A stretch of DNA of 64,000 nt. Source: Rhyacophila brunnea. Its lineage: Eukaryota > Arthropoda > Insecta > Trichoptera > Rhyacophilidae. The DNA lies in the NCBI GenBank assembly GCA_022495005.1, contig JAGYXB010002069.1, positions 3,658,001 through 3,722,000 on the forward strand, read 5' to 3'. A program made the position numbers and the translations under genes. Below are positions 33,531 to 44,577 of this stretch, piece after piece. The notes beneath the pieces were generated by a model. The model saw only the letters and a list, made by a program, of their open reading frames with translations. It was not told the origin of the DNA and did no database searches. How positions within the stretch are numbered: the stretch's first letter is position 1; each line of letters begins with the position of its first letter.

Positions 33531-33974
33531 ACAAGTTTTGTTTTTGTTTAGACGCCAAAGAAGAATAACTTCTAACGCGCGTACATAAGTACACACACCG
33601 ATTTATGCAATATTTTTGTTTGTTTGAAACTAAATACTGTAATCTAAGCTCAAATTTTGTGGTGTGAATACGCAAAATAGATGCGATATGGTTGTCTGTT
33701 AATTTTGATATTAAGTTTGATTTATTAATGCTCATTGTAGAAAATGTTTTTTCACAAATATAGGTACTTCCAAAGAAAGAAGCGTTTTTAACTATATTTG
33801 GATATACCTCAAGTAAAAGTCCTTTGTAGAATTCAATTAAAATCTTATCATGATAAGATGTTTTTTTACTTCCACGTTCTCTTGCAAATCTATTTATTAA
33901 AACTGCATATTTACGGAAACAGCGTCTGTTTTACATAAAAAGGGATCTTGAAAAATAGATCCTTAGCAACCAAG

Positions 33975-34995
33975 GAATTTCCAGACGCTACATAAACATA
34001 TTGAACAGTATATACAGTGATGCCACAGCATGCGTGAAACTCCACAAACGTTCGTGTAAATTCCCCAAAATCAAAGGTGTCCGCCAAGGTGATATCATTT
34101 CACCTAAACTATTCACCGCTACTCTTGAGGACTTATTTAGGACACTTGATTGGGAGGAGAAAGGTGTTCCAATTAATGGGGAGCACCTCAATCACCTGCG
34201 CTTTGCAGATGATATTGTTATACTCTCACAAGACCCAAAAGAGTTGCAAGGTAGAATGCAAGAACTCGCGGATGTCAGTCAAACGGTCGGCCTAAAGATA
34301 AACGTCTCAAAGACAAAAGTGATGAGGAACTGTTTTTCGGACCCTGTTATTATCTCTATTAATGGCACCCAACTCGAACAAGTCAGCAGCTACTTCTATC
34401 TAGGACAGCAGGTGTCCATAGACGGAAGCATGCACGATGAAATTGCTCGCAGAACAAAGCTGGTATGGAGTGCTTTCGGACGTCTGTAACGACGGACTGT
34501 AACCGGACGAATAGTATCTTCAAGAGTGACCTACCATTATGTCTTAAGCGTAGGGTATTCAACCAATATATTGTGCTACCCGTGCTCACGTATGGCTGCG
34601 AGACGTGGACCCTCAACACGAGAGATGTCCAAAGGTTAAGAGTCGCACAGCGAGGCATGGAGAGGTGTATGTTGGGCATCACGCGAAAGGACCGTAAGAG
34701 AAACGAATGGGTTAGGAAGTAGACAGGAGTACGTGATGTAACAGACGTTGCCAAACAGCTGAAATGGAGATGGGCGGGGCACATTGCTCGCCGAAAGGAC
34801 GGCCGCTGGACAAACGCCGTCATCCAGTGGTATCCAAGGGGCACGAAACGGCCACAGGGTCGCCCTAAAAGCCGCTGGATTGACGAACTGGTAAAGTTCG
34901 GCGGAAATACGTGGCAGCGAAAGACATAGGACCGAGAGAGTTGGAAGAAGCTTGGGGAGGCCTTCATCTAGCAGTGGATTGACCCCGGCCGATGA
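33975..34995 (+). mobile_element. RTE-like retroelement, 5'-truncated
   Basis: The C-terminal part of a reverse transcriptase: KIKGVRQGDIISPKLFTATL, then HLRFADDIVILSQDP with the catalytic ADD, LKINVSKTKVM and YFYLGQQVS. After a frameshift near 34470 it continues as LPVLTYGCETWTLNTRDVQR, MLGITRKDRKRNEW, LKWRWAGHIARRKDGRWTNA and RPQGRPKSRWIDEL. It has in-frame stops (about 34723 and 34927) and a short GATGATGATA tail typical of the RTE group. The 5' end, including the endonuclease, is missing. An inactive copy. Confidence 0.85.
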
Positions 34996-36252
34996 TGATA
35001 CATAGTTCATATCACAGAATAGATTAATAAATATCATTCCGATAGTCTATTCCCCAATACATTACATTTTGAAGCAGGTTTTTGAATGTGTGAGTGTCCT
35101 ACGAAAATGAATCAAACATTATAGACGTGCAATAGTGTGTGTTGCAACCTTCAATACACCAATATTGAATGAGCGTCAATGCATACACCGAGAGCAGTTG
35201 TCAGTATTTGACGTGTGACATTCTTGACACGTCGTGTTTAATTTTATCTCATATTCTTCCACAATCGCGATCGGTTGCCTGTTACTCCACACCAGCACCG
35301 TCTTTAGATTAATAAAGCCTGAGCATATCTTTTTGCACAAGCAACGAGCGGTCCACTGTTTAGCTGTCAAAATCAGATCCCAGATTGCTTGACATATTGA
35401 TTCGCCCTTTCTCGTTTCAAATTGAATTATACAAACATCTCAAATCAAATTATATTAACTATCAGTGTTATTTATAATAATATACATTCCTGTTATTCAT
35501 CACCAGGTCAAAGTCAGACTAGTATTTCACACAAAAACCGTTGGTAATATCGATTTCCAAAAAATATGTAGCATTGTTCTATGCATTACATTTGTAGAAG
35601 GTGTGTTAATGCTAGTGTATTATTTATCATATAACTTATCTATTCAAATCAAACTATCCCCTGTGTGAACACGACAGACGCGTCAGTATGAGCACTCTAT
35701 AGAACAATGACAGGTCATCCATAGACAACAACGAGAGGGGCGGAAAAAGTACGACCAGTCGTTGTGAATGTATCGGCTTTCTACTTTAGTCGCCAATGTC
35801 CACACTCAGAGTTCCCTGATAGAGTATATGCTTCATAACTTTGCACTCCAGCTCTAGGATGAAAATGATTTAAAATATTCTAAATTTTTTTTTTTTTACA
35901 TGTATTGTTTGTCTATTTATTTATTAGTAAATAATATATTATATTAATACAAGTAAATATCATTTGATCTAATTTTATGCGAGGTAATTACGCAAAGAGG
36001 CTTATCAGTATAGTAAAGAGTGCAAAAACGTGCAAAGTTATAAAACGTTTACTCTGGCAACCCTTCGATATGCAGTATTAACTAAATTAGCCGTACAATT
36101 TTAGAATATTAATGGAAGGCGTTGCATTATTTTATTCTGCTTTAGGGCGGCACTTTACCTAAAGACGTCACTGTGTCTATGTGCTTGGTCAAACGGAATC
36201 TTTGATGGAATCTACTAATGTTATTGAATATATATACAATTATAGTTGATTA
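34996..36252. other. Intergenic sequence, possible solo LTR
   Basis: No gene. The segment 35130-35450 has a balanced composition, an AATAAAGCCTGAG polyadenylation-like sequence and a short minus-strand frame, which could fit a solitary LTR; I cannot delimit its ends. The rest is AT-rich. Confidence 0.3.
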
Positions 36253-36330
36253 CAGTGGCGCACCCAGGATTTATTATTGGGGGGGGGCGAAGGAGGAGAA
36301 TGGAAATTAGTCCCATAGGCTCCTTTTCTT
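36253..36330 (+). mobile_element. CAGTGGCGCACC-type transposon end
   Basis: CAGTGGCGCACCCAGGATTT followed by a G run and GGAGGAGAATG matches 31186-31260. A complementary end, CCTCGGTGCGCCACTG, lies at 38949-38964. The 8 bases outside the two ends do not match, so whether 36253-38964 is one element with nested insertions is open. Confidence 0.45.
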
Positions 36331-36551
36331 CTTCATATAAATATTTTTACATAATTTCACAATACACGGCGATATATTTGTACAGTTTCTCCTAGTTTTT
36401 ATTAAATTGGAGGCATAGTGGCGGTAACCGTTGAGCGTGTCATCAGCGACTGGCGGATTGGAAGTGAACAGCGACCATGCTGGACATGTGTACCTAGTAT
36501 GCTTAAACATTACTTAAATAATATCCGCTGTGCTACCCGCTTGCTCTAGAG

Positions 36552-37228
36552 TAGTGTTTCCCAAAGTGTGGTACGCATACCCCCTGAGGTACGGGAAGAG
36601 TTTGGTGGGGGTACGCGCTGCACCGGGTTATGGCTTCGCCTGGTGCAACAAGCATTAATACAACATCCATGCTAGAAGGTTTATCGCACACAGAAGAAGA
36701 GCAATTGTTGGAATTATTAGCTTCAGACGGATTCTTGCAAAATAAATATAAGGAGTGTACTTAAACATCATTTAGGTTGCAAATGCAACATGTGTATCCA
36801 GTTTTAACAGAGAAATTCCTGAAATACATTGCCTTTTTCAACTTCATATCTATGTGAAGTTGCTTTTTCAGCATTTGTAGACATTAAGTCAAAAAAGGAA
36901 CAGCCTTTGGGTGTGGAACCGCGTCTCAGATTAAAATTAATAACCAGGGAACCAAATTATGATGATCTGTCGTTTCAACATAAATAATTTCATCCTTCTC
37001 ATGGTTTATAATGAATGTTATTTTTTATAATATGACTTTTATTTATATTTTATTATGAATGAATTTTATTTTTCGTTTATTATTATTTTGTTTATGTACT
37101 ACAAAAGGAATATATATTATTTTGATTGTTATTAAAGTACTTATACGCATTTTTCTTTGACGAGGAGTAATCAGTGTTACGAAAATTATAGAAGGGGTAC
37201 ACAGATGTCGAAAGTTTGGTGAACACTG
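36552..37228 (+). mobile_element. hAT element remnant, 677 bp
   Basis: Ends TAGTGTTTCCCAAAGTGTGG and TTTGGTGAACACTG. Flanks are CTCTAGAG (36544-36551) and GTCTAGAG (37229-37236), one mismatch. The interior encodes a hAT C-terminal relic in the plus strand around 36870-36985 (FFSAFVDIKSKKEQPLGVEP then LRLKLITREPNYDDL). Confidence 0.82.
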
Positions 37229-37289
37229 GTCTAGAGAGCTACAATATTTATGCCGAATTCCACCGAAAAAATGTTCTTTTGATTTACAC

Positions 37290-38868
37290 CACCACCGTAG
37301 TGGGTGTAGTCGTTCTTTTCGCCGAATGTTTATCGCAGATTTTGGTTTTTTAATATTGAGGTTTCAACATATTAATTGAAAATGGACAAAAAAGTATTAT
37401 TGCTTTTAAATTATACACAACCTACTCAATACAACACAGCCTAATATCTCGTTTATCGGTCTTTTGTCTATTGCACTCGGTGTACCTACACCATGGCCCC
37501 CACATCCTGAAGCGGGCCCTCAGGCTAGGGCAGTGGTCGGCAAACTGCGGCTCTTTGGCCCCTTGAGTGCGGCTCTGCCACAGATGCTCTCTGCCATATT
37601 TGATATGGCTACGCAAAGAAAATGGAAGAGGATAACCGTAAATGTAATGTTGAATAGACCGAGACTTAAATGGCTTACCAACCTTTATTTATGTGTCCGG
37701 AAAAATTAGCGCATTCAAATTTAGAGAGATACTACAACTAAAAACGCGTAATTTTGCGCTAAATATTCTGTTTATGATGCGAGGAAGAAAGCAGCTGAGG
37801 AGAAGAGTCAAGAAAAATAAAGTTCTGTATTTAATTAGGTACTGAATAAAATCTTTCAACAATGTTAATATTGCAAGTTTTGTGATTAGTAAAAAGATTT
37901 CCAAGAGAGGAAATCAAGAGTAAATTGAGAAATTGATCTATTGATGAGAACCTGGAATCGTGCTTAAAATTAAATCAACAACATACGAACCTGACTTACC
38001 CAAACTTTACAAGGAGATGCAAGGCCATTATTCACATTCAGTCATTGTCATGATTCAATTTTATGGATACCTGACTTACAATTTAATTTTTAATAATAAA
38101 TAAGATAATTATTACGTATGATATTCAGTTTTATTCCTACCTATAATTTAATTAGGACTTAAAACTTTAACTAAAGTCTATTAAGTGAATTAGCAGTGTA
38201 CCTACTTACTACCTACGCATATAATTTCAGTTTAAGAAATTTGGCTCTCAAAAGAAATCTCAATCGTTGTACTGTTGATATTTGGCTCTATTGACTAATG
38301 AGTTTGCCGACCACTGGGCTAGGGTATTTGACGGGCCCCCTATCCACCGCTTAGATTAAAGACAGTGTGAAACACTACATTAACGTTTTTTAAATTGTGT
38401 TTTACTTCAAATTGAAGGTACTTATACAGTGAATTATTGGCGATTTTCAATACATCTACTTTAATAATGGAGCTGTCGAGTATCGACACATAATAATCTG
38501 AAAATATATTGGACAATTATATAATTTAAAATGTTGTGATGATGTGTGTTTATCTCACTTATCTGGTCAACCCGACACGCCGGCCCCCCACAGCCCGGGC
38601 CCCCAGGCTAGAGCCCTGTCAACCCTCCCCAGCCATCACCTATACCACTCCAGAATTCGGGTGGACACCGAGAATTTCATTAGGGAACGGGTTTCTAAAA
38701 AAACCTGACATCAGTGTTTCGAAATTTTTGTGTTAGAAATTGAAATCTAAGAAATTTTACTAAAAAGGGTGCTGGAGAATTACAAATCATTTTTTGCCGT
38801 GTTGTTTGTCTAAGCCCAAGGTATAGTTTATTGGCTTTCGATTTCAATGTGTAAAATCATTCTGATGA
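37290..38868. repeat. Duplicated GC-rich block, copy 2
   Basis: Paralog of 30970-31970, interrupted by a hAT element at 37531-38316. It includes GTCAACCCGACACGCCGGCC and GCCCGGGCCCCCAGGCTAGA. No protein recognised. Confidence 0.7.
37531..38316. mobile_element. hAT element, 786 bp, nested in the duplicated block
   Basis: Ends CAGTGGTCGGCAAACT and AGTTTGCCGACCACTG, perfectly complementary over 16 bp, flanked by GGCTAGGG at 37523-37530 and 38317-38324. The paralogous block at about 31350 has the uninterrupted site. CTGCGGCTCTTTGGCCCC and TTTGGCTCTATTGAC show subterminal GGCTCT motifs. Little coding sequence survives. Confidence 0.9.
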
Positions 38869-39150
38869 GTGAAACACTACATTAACGTTTTTCAAATTGT
38901 GTTTTTGTGTGTTTGTAGTGCCATGGCCCCTTTCCCCCCACCCCCTCGGTGCGCCACTGCTATATTCTATAAGCACATGGCTGTTCAATTATGTATTACC
39001 CATTTAGGTAGATTGGTACATAAATACATAATTAAGTAATATTTACTAGTAGTAAGTAATTCTTTTCGGCGCGCGCAACTTCCGTCCCACGCCAAAAATA
39101 CACTCTGATCTGTTTTCCCAAACGCGCCAAAAGAAGTATAACTTCAAAAA

Positions 39151-40141
39151 AATGGAGAATTTGAGAAACTCTGAGAACCATTTATCATTTAGGTTACCCT
39201 TTCCTACCAAAAATGCGTACCGAAGAATTCAAGAAATTTAATTTTAAACCAAAGTTAAGGGATTTTTTTACGTTTTTCGAGCAATTTTTTTTTCCAAGTT
39301 CTCCAAATCTTCATTGCGAAATTATAGTACTTTGCACCAATTTATCCAACGGAAATATCGATATTTTAGTACTTTTTAGATATTTTTTCCGATATTCAAA
39401 ATCATAGTATTTTTGGCGTACTATACATGTTTTATATAGTACATAGTACGCGGACCAAAATTATAGTACAAATACTATAATTATAGTAGGGTTGGCAACA
39501 CTAAAGAGGATGCTAATCTGTATTGCCCTCTGATAAAATATTAAATATACCATAACAATTTTTTCCCTAGTAATTTTTCGGGTTATATCAAAGAGATTGA
39601 AAGACTTCTACTGCTGTAGAAAAAAACAATAATAACTTTTAGTCTAAATATAAAGAGTTAGTATTGATGTTTTTAACAATTGTTTATATAAAATAATATC
39701 CTCAATAGGTTGACTTCGTAGTAACACTATGTTTTAAAGGCCAACAATTATTTTTCAACACGCAGCCCTGAAATTGAATCGGCTGCAGTGTTGCCAACCG
39801 TACTATAATTATAGTATTTGTACTATAATTTATGTCCGCATACTATGTACGAAATAAAACAGCTATAGTATGCCCAAAATACTATAAATTTGGAATATCT
39901 GAAAAAATATGTAAAAAGTACAAAAAATTCGATATTTCCGTTCGATAAATTGGTGCAAAGTATTATAATTTCGCAATACCTATAAGAAGAATTGGAGAAC
40001 TTGGAAAAAAAATGCTCAAAAAACATAAAAAAATCCCTTAACTTTGGTTTAAAACGAAATTTCTTGAATTCTTCGGTAAGTATTTTTGATCGGAAGAGTT
40101 ACCTAAATAAAAAGGGGTCTCGGAGTTTCTCAAATTCTCCG
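39151..40141. repeat. Long inverted repeat with ~350-bp arms
   Basis: The left arm 39151-39503 and right arm 39786-40141 are inverted copies, similar across their whole length by eye, with a 282-bp spacer. The arm ends at the spacer read CAGTGTTGCCAACCGTACTA (right) and the complement of TAGTGTTGCCAACC (left). Shared interior landmarks are TTGGTGCAAAGTA, CTTGAATTCTTCGGTA and GAGTTTCTCAAATTCTCC. It could be two opposite insertions of one hAT-like family or one foldback element. Confidence 0.8.
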
Positions 40142-40149
40142 TTATTTTT

Positions 40150-40480
40150 TTTCTGAGATACAAAAAACTTATAGTAAGGTAAACGTACCAGTAGTTGACC
40201 ATTTAAGAAAAAAAATCAACAAAAATAATGATTAACGTTTAGCATTAGACCGAATGTTGGCAAAGCAAGTCTACTCATAATGAATCAAATGTCTTAATTA
40301 ATATGACAAGACAAAAGTTAAGAAAGGGTCTTTTACAAAAAAATTGTGCTCAATTTTTCAAAACCATGTTGCTGTTTCAGTAGTTGACCATTCAAAAAAT
40401 TGCAAGTTCCATTAGTTGACCACTATATTTTTCAGTAGTTGACCATGTCTAATCAGGAGGCTTCATGGCAAATCTGTCAT
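40150..40480. repeat. Cluster of AGTAGTTGACCA motifs
   Basis: The motif occurs at about 40189 (CCAGTAGTTGACCATTT), 40379, 40413 (ATTAGTTGACCAC) and 40434, in the same orientation within 260 bp. Repeated short motifs near a terminus often mark transposase-binding sites, but no matching opposite end was found. Confidence 0.5.
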
Positions 40481-40560
40481 CAGAGTTGCCTGAGGACTTC
40501 CTGTCAGACCACTCTAGCCCATAGCTACTTGAATCAACTTAGTAGCAATGGTTAGGTTAG

Positions 40561-41340
40561 AAGAAGATTGAGGTACCAAATGAGATACCTAAAGACAGGA
40601 GCAACAAGAGTGCTGCCCTAAACGCTCCGAAGCTGCCCAGTCACGCAAAACCTCGACCCCACCCTGGACCCCGAAATGAGGCTATAGAGATCAAGAACGA
40701 GGGGAAGGCTTCGTATGCGGAGACTTTGCGTCGCATCCGAAGCGAAGTCGTGCTCTCTGGCTCTGCCATCCGGAAGACCAAAGCTGGAGACCTGCTCCTT
40801 CAAATGAAACGCGGGACGCAGCAGACGGAGGAGCTGGTCAGCTCCATCATTAAGGTGCTGGGAGACGGTGCTAAAGTGCGAAAGCTGACCCCTAGCATCG
40901 TTGTAGAAATTCGTGATATTGATGGCGCAACAGATTCAAAGGAAGTCATGGCTGCGCTGGAGACCGCATCTCCAAGGCTTGCGGATGCGTCCCAAATCAT
41001 ATCACTGAAGCCTGCCTTCAGTGGAACCCAGCTGGCGATTGTGAAGCTACCGAGGGATGCATCCGCAGGGATCCTCAAGGCAGGAAAAATCCGCATAGGA
41101 TAGGTTAACTGCAGAGTCAGACCTCGAGCTCATTTACCAAGGTGCTACAGGTGCCATGGACTCGGGCACATTGCAAATGATTGCAAAAGTCCAGAAGACA
41201 GAAGCAAAGAGTGCAACCGTTGCGGGCAGGAAGGCCACAAAGCTGCCTCCTGCCAAAATAGTGCGTATTGCAGGACTTGCGCTAGCCTCAAAAAGAGCCA
41301 TGAGCACAAACCGGGAGCCGAAAATGCGTGGCATTTGTAA
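40561..41340 (+). pseudogene. R1-clade ORF1 (gag-like), 5'-truncated
   Basis: This protein coats the element RNA and targets it to the nucleus or telomere in R1-clade elements. The frame is open from the truncation point at 40561. It shows KASYAETLRRIRSEVVLSG, the usual gag block, and a Glu/Ala-rich middle. A TAG at 41101-41103 interrupts it, and it then continues in the same frame through three zinc knuckles: CYRCHGLGHIANDC, CNRCGQEGHKAASC and a partial CRTC motif. It ends at TAA 41338-41340 and overlaps the ORF2 start by 17 bases. The N-terminus is missing because of truncation. Confidence 0.82.
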
Positions 41341-44330
41341 CTGCTCTGAAGATGAAGACGAAACAAAAATGATCCGCTTCCTCCAGATTAACCTGAATGG
41401 ATGCCAGGCTGCCCAGGATCTGATGGCCCAAGTAGCAGAAGAGCGACGAGCGGATCTCGTGATTATCTCCGAGCAGTATCGCAACGCTCTTAACCGGTGG
41501 TACTCAGGAGGCGCAGGCTCGAGGTCTGCTATTTACGCACCGTCTGCCCAACTGCGCGTAACTGCCTTCGGTACTGACAGTGGAGGCATCTGGACATGGG
41601 TGGAACTTCAGGCCCTCAGAATGTACAGCTGCTACTTCTCCCCCAACTCTTCTATTGTAGAGTTCACGAGCAATCTTAATCGTCTCAAAGATGATGTGAA
41701 AACATCATCCCTACCTGTGATTCTCTCCAAAGCTCCAGAATGGGGTTCTTCTAAAACAGATAGAAGAGGAGTCTTGCTCTCTGAGATGGCGTCTCATCTG
41801 CATCTACATGTAGCAAATGTAGGAAGCAGCCTCACCTTTGTTCGGGGCGGCAGTGGCTCAGTCATCGATGTCACGTTCGCAGACGAAGCAGTCGTGGGAG
41901 GAATCAGAAACTGGCAGGTCATCGAGACATACTCCCACAGTGACCACCGCTACATCAGCTTCGAAGTGGGGGCACACGCCACCAGACCCCAGCCGTATCC
42001 CACCAACTCTGGCTGGGGGGTCCGAAAGCTCAACTTGACAGCTCTTGATGAGGCCGTTGCTGAGGGAAGGAAAGCAGTGATGGACACAATTGATGGTAGT
42101 GCTGGAACTGAGGATGCTGTTCGCTCCCTAAACAGACTCTTGAAACAAAGCTGCGATGCCTCAATGGTAAGACGAAGCCAAAAAAAACCAGCGAAGGCCA
42201 GTCTAGTGGTGGACCGACACTATTGCTGACCTCCGTCGCGAGTGCCTTTACTCTAGACGCCGAGCACAGCGAAAGCCCGGAAACAACGACTACCAACAAA
42301 TGCATCAGGACACAAGGAAAGCGCTTCGGAACCCCATCAAAGAAAGCAAAGCAAGATGCTGGGCTGAGCTCTGCACTTCGGTCAACAAAGATCCCTGGGG
42401 AATGCCATACAAAATTGTGAGGAAGAAACTCCTGACGGCAGTTGCGGATCCCTACCTGGAGATTCCAGCTAATCTGGAGTCAGTTATAAATGGCCTGTTC
42501 CCACACCACCCTGCAAGAGAGCAAGTCCACTTGCAGACGACGATGTACGAAACCGTCTCACCATTCTCCGAGGCAGAACTGCTAGCAGCAGCTGAGCGCA
42601 TCAAGACCGCAAAAGCTCCAGGACCAGACAGTGTCCCAAATGCGATCATTAAAAGGATCGCACAGACCGATCCTGCACTGCTGCTGGCAGTTTTTAACAC
42701 GTGCTTGCTCGAGGGAACCTTTGCTTCACCCTGGAAGAGGCAAAAACTTGTTCTTATACCGAAAAGCAAAGCGACGCCCAGCGGCCCTTCTTCGTATAGG
42801 CCACTTTGTATGCTGGATGGAGCCGGAAAGCTTCTCGAAAGATTGATCCTGCAGCGTCTCCAGAATTCACTGGAAAATGACGAGAAAGGGCTATCGAACA
42901 GCCAGTATGGATTCCGGCCTGGGCGTTCCACCATCGATGCGATAGCGCAAGTCGTCTCAACGATTCGTCTTGCCTGGCAGGGAAGCGTGAATGCGAGCAA
43001 GCACGTTCTGCTGGTCACGCTCGACGTCAAAAACGCCTTTAACACGGCGAACTGGGAAAAAACCCTCAGGTCTCTAGTTGAAATTGACGTCCCAGCAAAC
43101 CTCATAAAAATAATTGAGAGCTACTTCTCCGAGAGAGTTCTTGAATACGAATGCAGTGGCAAGAAGTGCCAGCGAAGTGTATCGGCGGGTGTTCCACAGG
43201 GCTCAGTTCTTGGGCCAGCCCTGTGGAATGCAATGTACGATGGCCTGCTGAAGGTGAAAATGCCCGAAGAAGCGCGCCTGGTGGCCTTCGCTGACGATGT
43301 GGCAATCCTCGTCACAGCCAAGAGGACAGAATCCCTACGTCTTGCCGGAGAAGAAGCCATCAGGCGGGTTAAGAGATGGCTGGACAGCAACGGGTTGCAG
43401 CTCGCAGTCCACAAAACGGAAGCCGTTTTCTTCACCAGGCGAAGGTAACTGTTGCCACCCAAACTTGAAGTCGACAACTTCGTGCTGCCGTTTTCCAGGT
43501 CACTGCGGTACCTCGGAGTGTAGATCGACGACAAGTTGCGGTTCACCGAGCACGTTGAAAAGGCGGCCTCAAAAGCGACCGCCATAGCAGAAGACCTTGC
43601 CAGGCTGATGCCAAACACCGGTGGACCAAAACATAAAAGACGGAAGCTCTACTCCGAGGTGGTCCACTCTGTCCTACTGTACGGCGCCCCAATATGGGCC
43701 GACGCCACCAAAAAAGAACGGACAAAACTCACCCTGGCAAGGGTGCAAAGACGAAGCGCACTGAGAGTCGCCTCAGCATACCGCACGGTCTCGAGAGATG
43801 ACATACTGGTGCTGACTGCCATCCTACCCATTGACCTGCTCGCTGCCGAAAGGCAGGCAGTGTACAATGGGCAGAAAAGAGTCGATGCCAGGGAACTGAC
43901 GATGCAAAAATGGCAAGAAAGGTGGAACGCTTCCGCAAAAGGCCGGTGGACGCATCGGCTTATTGGTGAGCTCATGGCTTAGTGCCAGCGGAAACACGGC
44001 GAGCTGTGTTACCACCTTACGCAGCTACTCACAGGGCACGGTTGCTTTGGAAGTTATCTTCACAAAATAGGGAAAGAAGTGACCTGTGAGTGCCACCACT
44101 GCGGAAGCATCAAAGATGACGCCGAACACACCCTGTTTGCATGCCCTGCATGGGAGGAAGCCAGAAACGGTTTTAAAATCAAAGTCGGCGAGGAAGCAAT
44201 GACGCTGACAAAAATGGTTCCTTCCATGCTGGAGAACGCTGCATCATAGTCGGCGTGGGTGGAGTTTGCATCGTCAGTGATGCAGAGCAAGGAAGAGGAG
44301 GAAAGATCCCGGCGAGGGGACAAAGAGTAG
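41324..44330 (+). pseudogene. R1-clade ORF2: endonuclease and reverse transcriptase
   Basis: ORF2 makes the nick (APE-type endonuclease) and copies the RNA. The first frame (41324-42229) shows FLQINLNGCQAAQDLMAQ, VIISEQYRN, KAPEWGSSKTDRRG and the SHSDHRYI motif. The GGDFNA block expected just before KAPEWGSS is absent (LPVILSKAPEWGSS), so a catalytic Asp/Asn pair is gone. A single-base shift near 42195 leads to the second frame: LIPKSKATPSGPSSYRPLCM, YGFRPGRSTIDAI, LDVKNAFNTANW, SAGVPQGSVLGPALWNAM and the catalytic VAFADDVAILV. In-frame stops follow at 43446, 43521, 43980 and 44247. The C-terminal zinc motif CECHHC...HTLFAC is present. The final stop is 44328-44330. Confidence 0.85.
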
Positions 44331-44513
44331 CGGCATAATATAATGCAAGGACATAGCTGCCCTCCTGAAGCAATGCATAAAAGCGGATTCCGGGAGGGCA
44401 GCTGGGAAGAGGAGGGGGGCTTTAGTGGGTAAGAATCCCACACTACTACCAGTCAGTCGCCGCTGACTGCTAGTGGTGTCTTAAGAAGATTTCCTCCCGC
44501 CGCAAAAAAAAAA

Positions 44514-44570
44514 GGTTGGGTTAGGTTAGGTTAAGTTAGATTAGGTTAGGTTAGGTTAGGTTAGGTTTAG
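44514..44570. repeat. Interstitial TTAGG telomeric repeats
   Basis: About ten units, mostly TTAGG with variants (TTGGG, TTAAG, TTAGA), directly after the retrotransposon poly(A). TTAGG is the ancestral insect telomere unit. Confidence 0.8.
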
Positions 44571-44577
44571 TTCAAAA

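Larger units (their letters stand above)
40550..44577 (+). mobile_element. R1-clade non-LTR retrotransposon bounded by TTAGG repeats
   Basis: A 5'-truncated R1-clade element of about 4 kb. The 5' side is GGTTAGGTTAG (40550-40560) joined directly to coding sequence of ORF1. The 3' side is an A run (about 44504-44513) joined to GGTTGGGTTAGGTTAGG and about ten TTAGG-like units to 44570. Telomeric-repeat sequence on both sides is what TRAS and SART elements of the R1 clade show in other insects. The element is inactive: ORF1 has a premature stop, ORF2 a frameshift, several stops and a deletion in the endonuclease. Confidence 0.85.

Noticed and set aside
34383..35037. Long minus-strand frames of 194 and 133 residues
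   Set aside because: They are the antisense of the RTE-like reverse-transcriptase fragment, which has clear family motifs on the plus strand.
36253..38964. A single 2.7-kb hAT with CAGTGGCGCACC ends
   Set aside because: The ends are complementary, but the 8 bases outside do not match, so a single element could not be claimed.
42452..43105. Minus-strand frames of up to 217 residues over the R1-clade element
   Set aside because: Antisense shadows of ORF2; the plus strand has the RT motifs.
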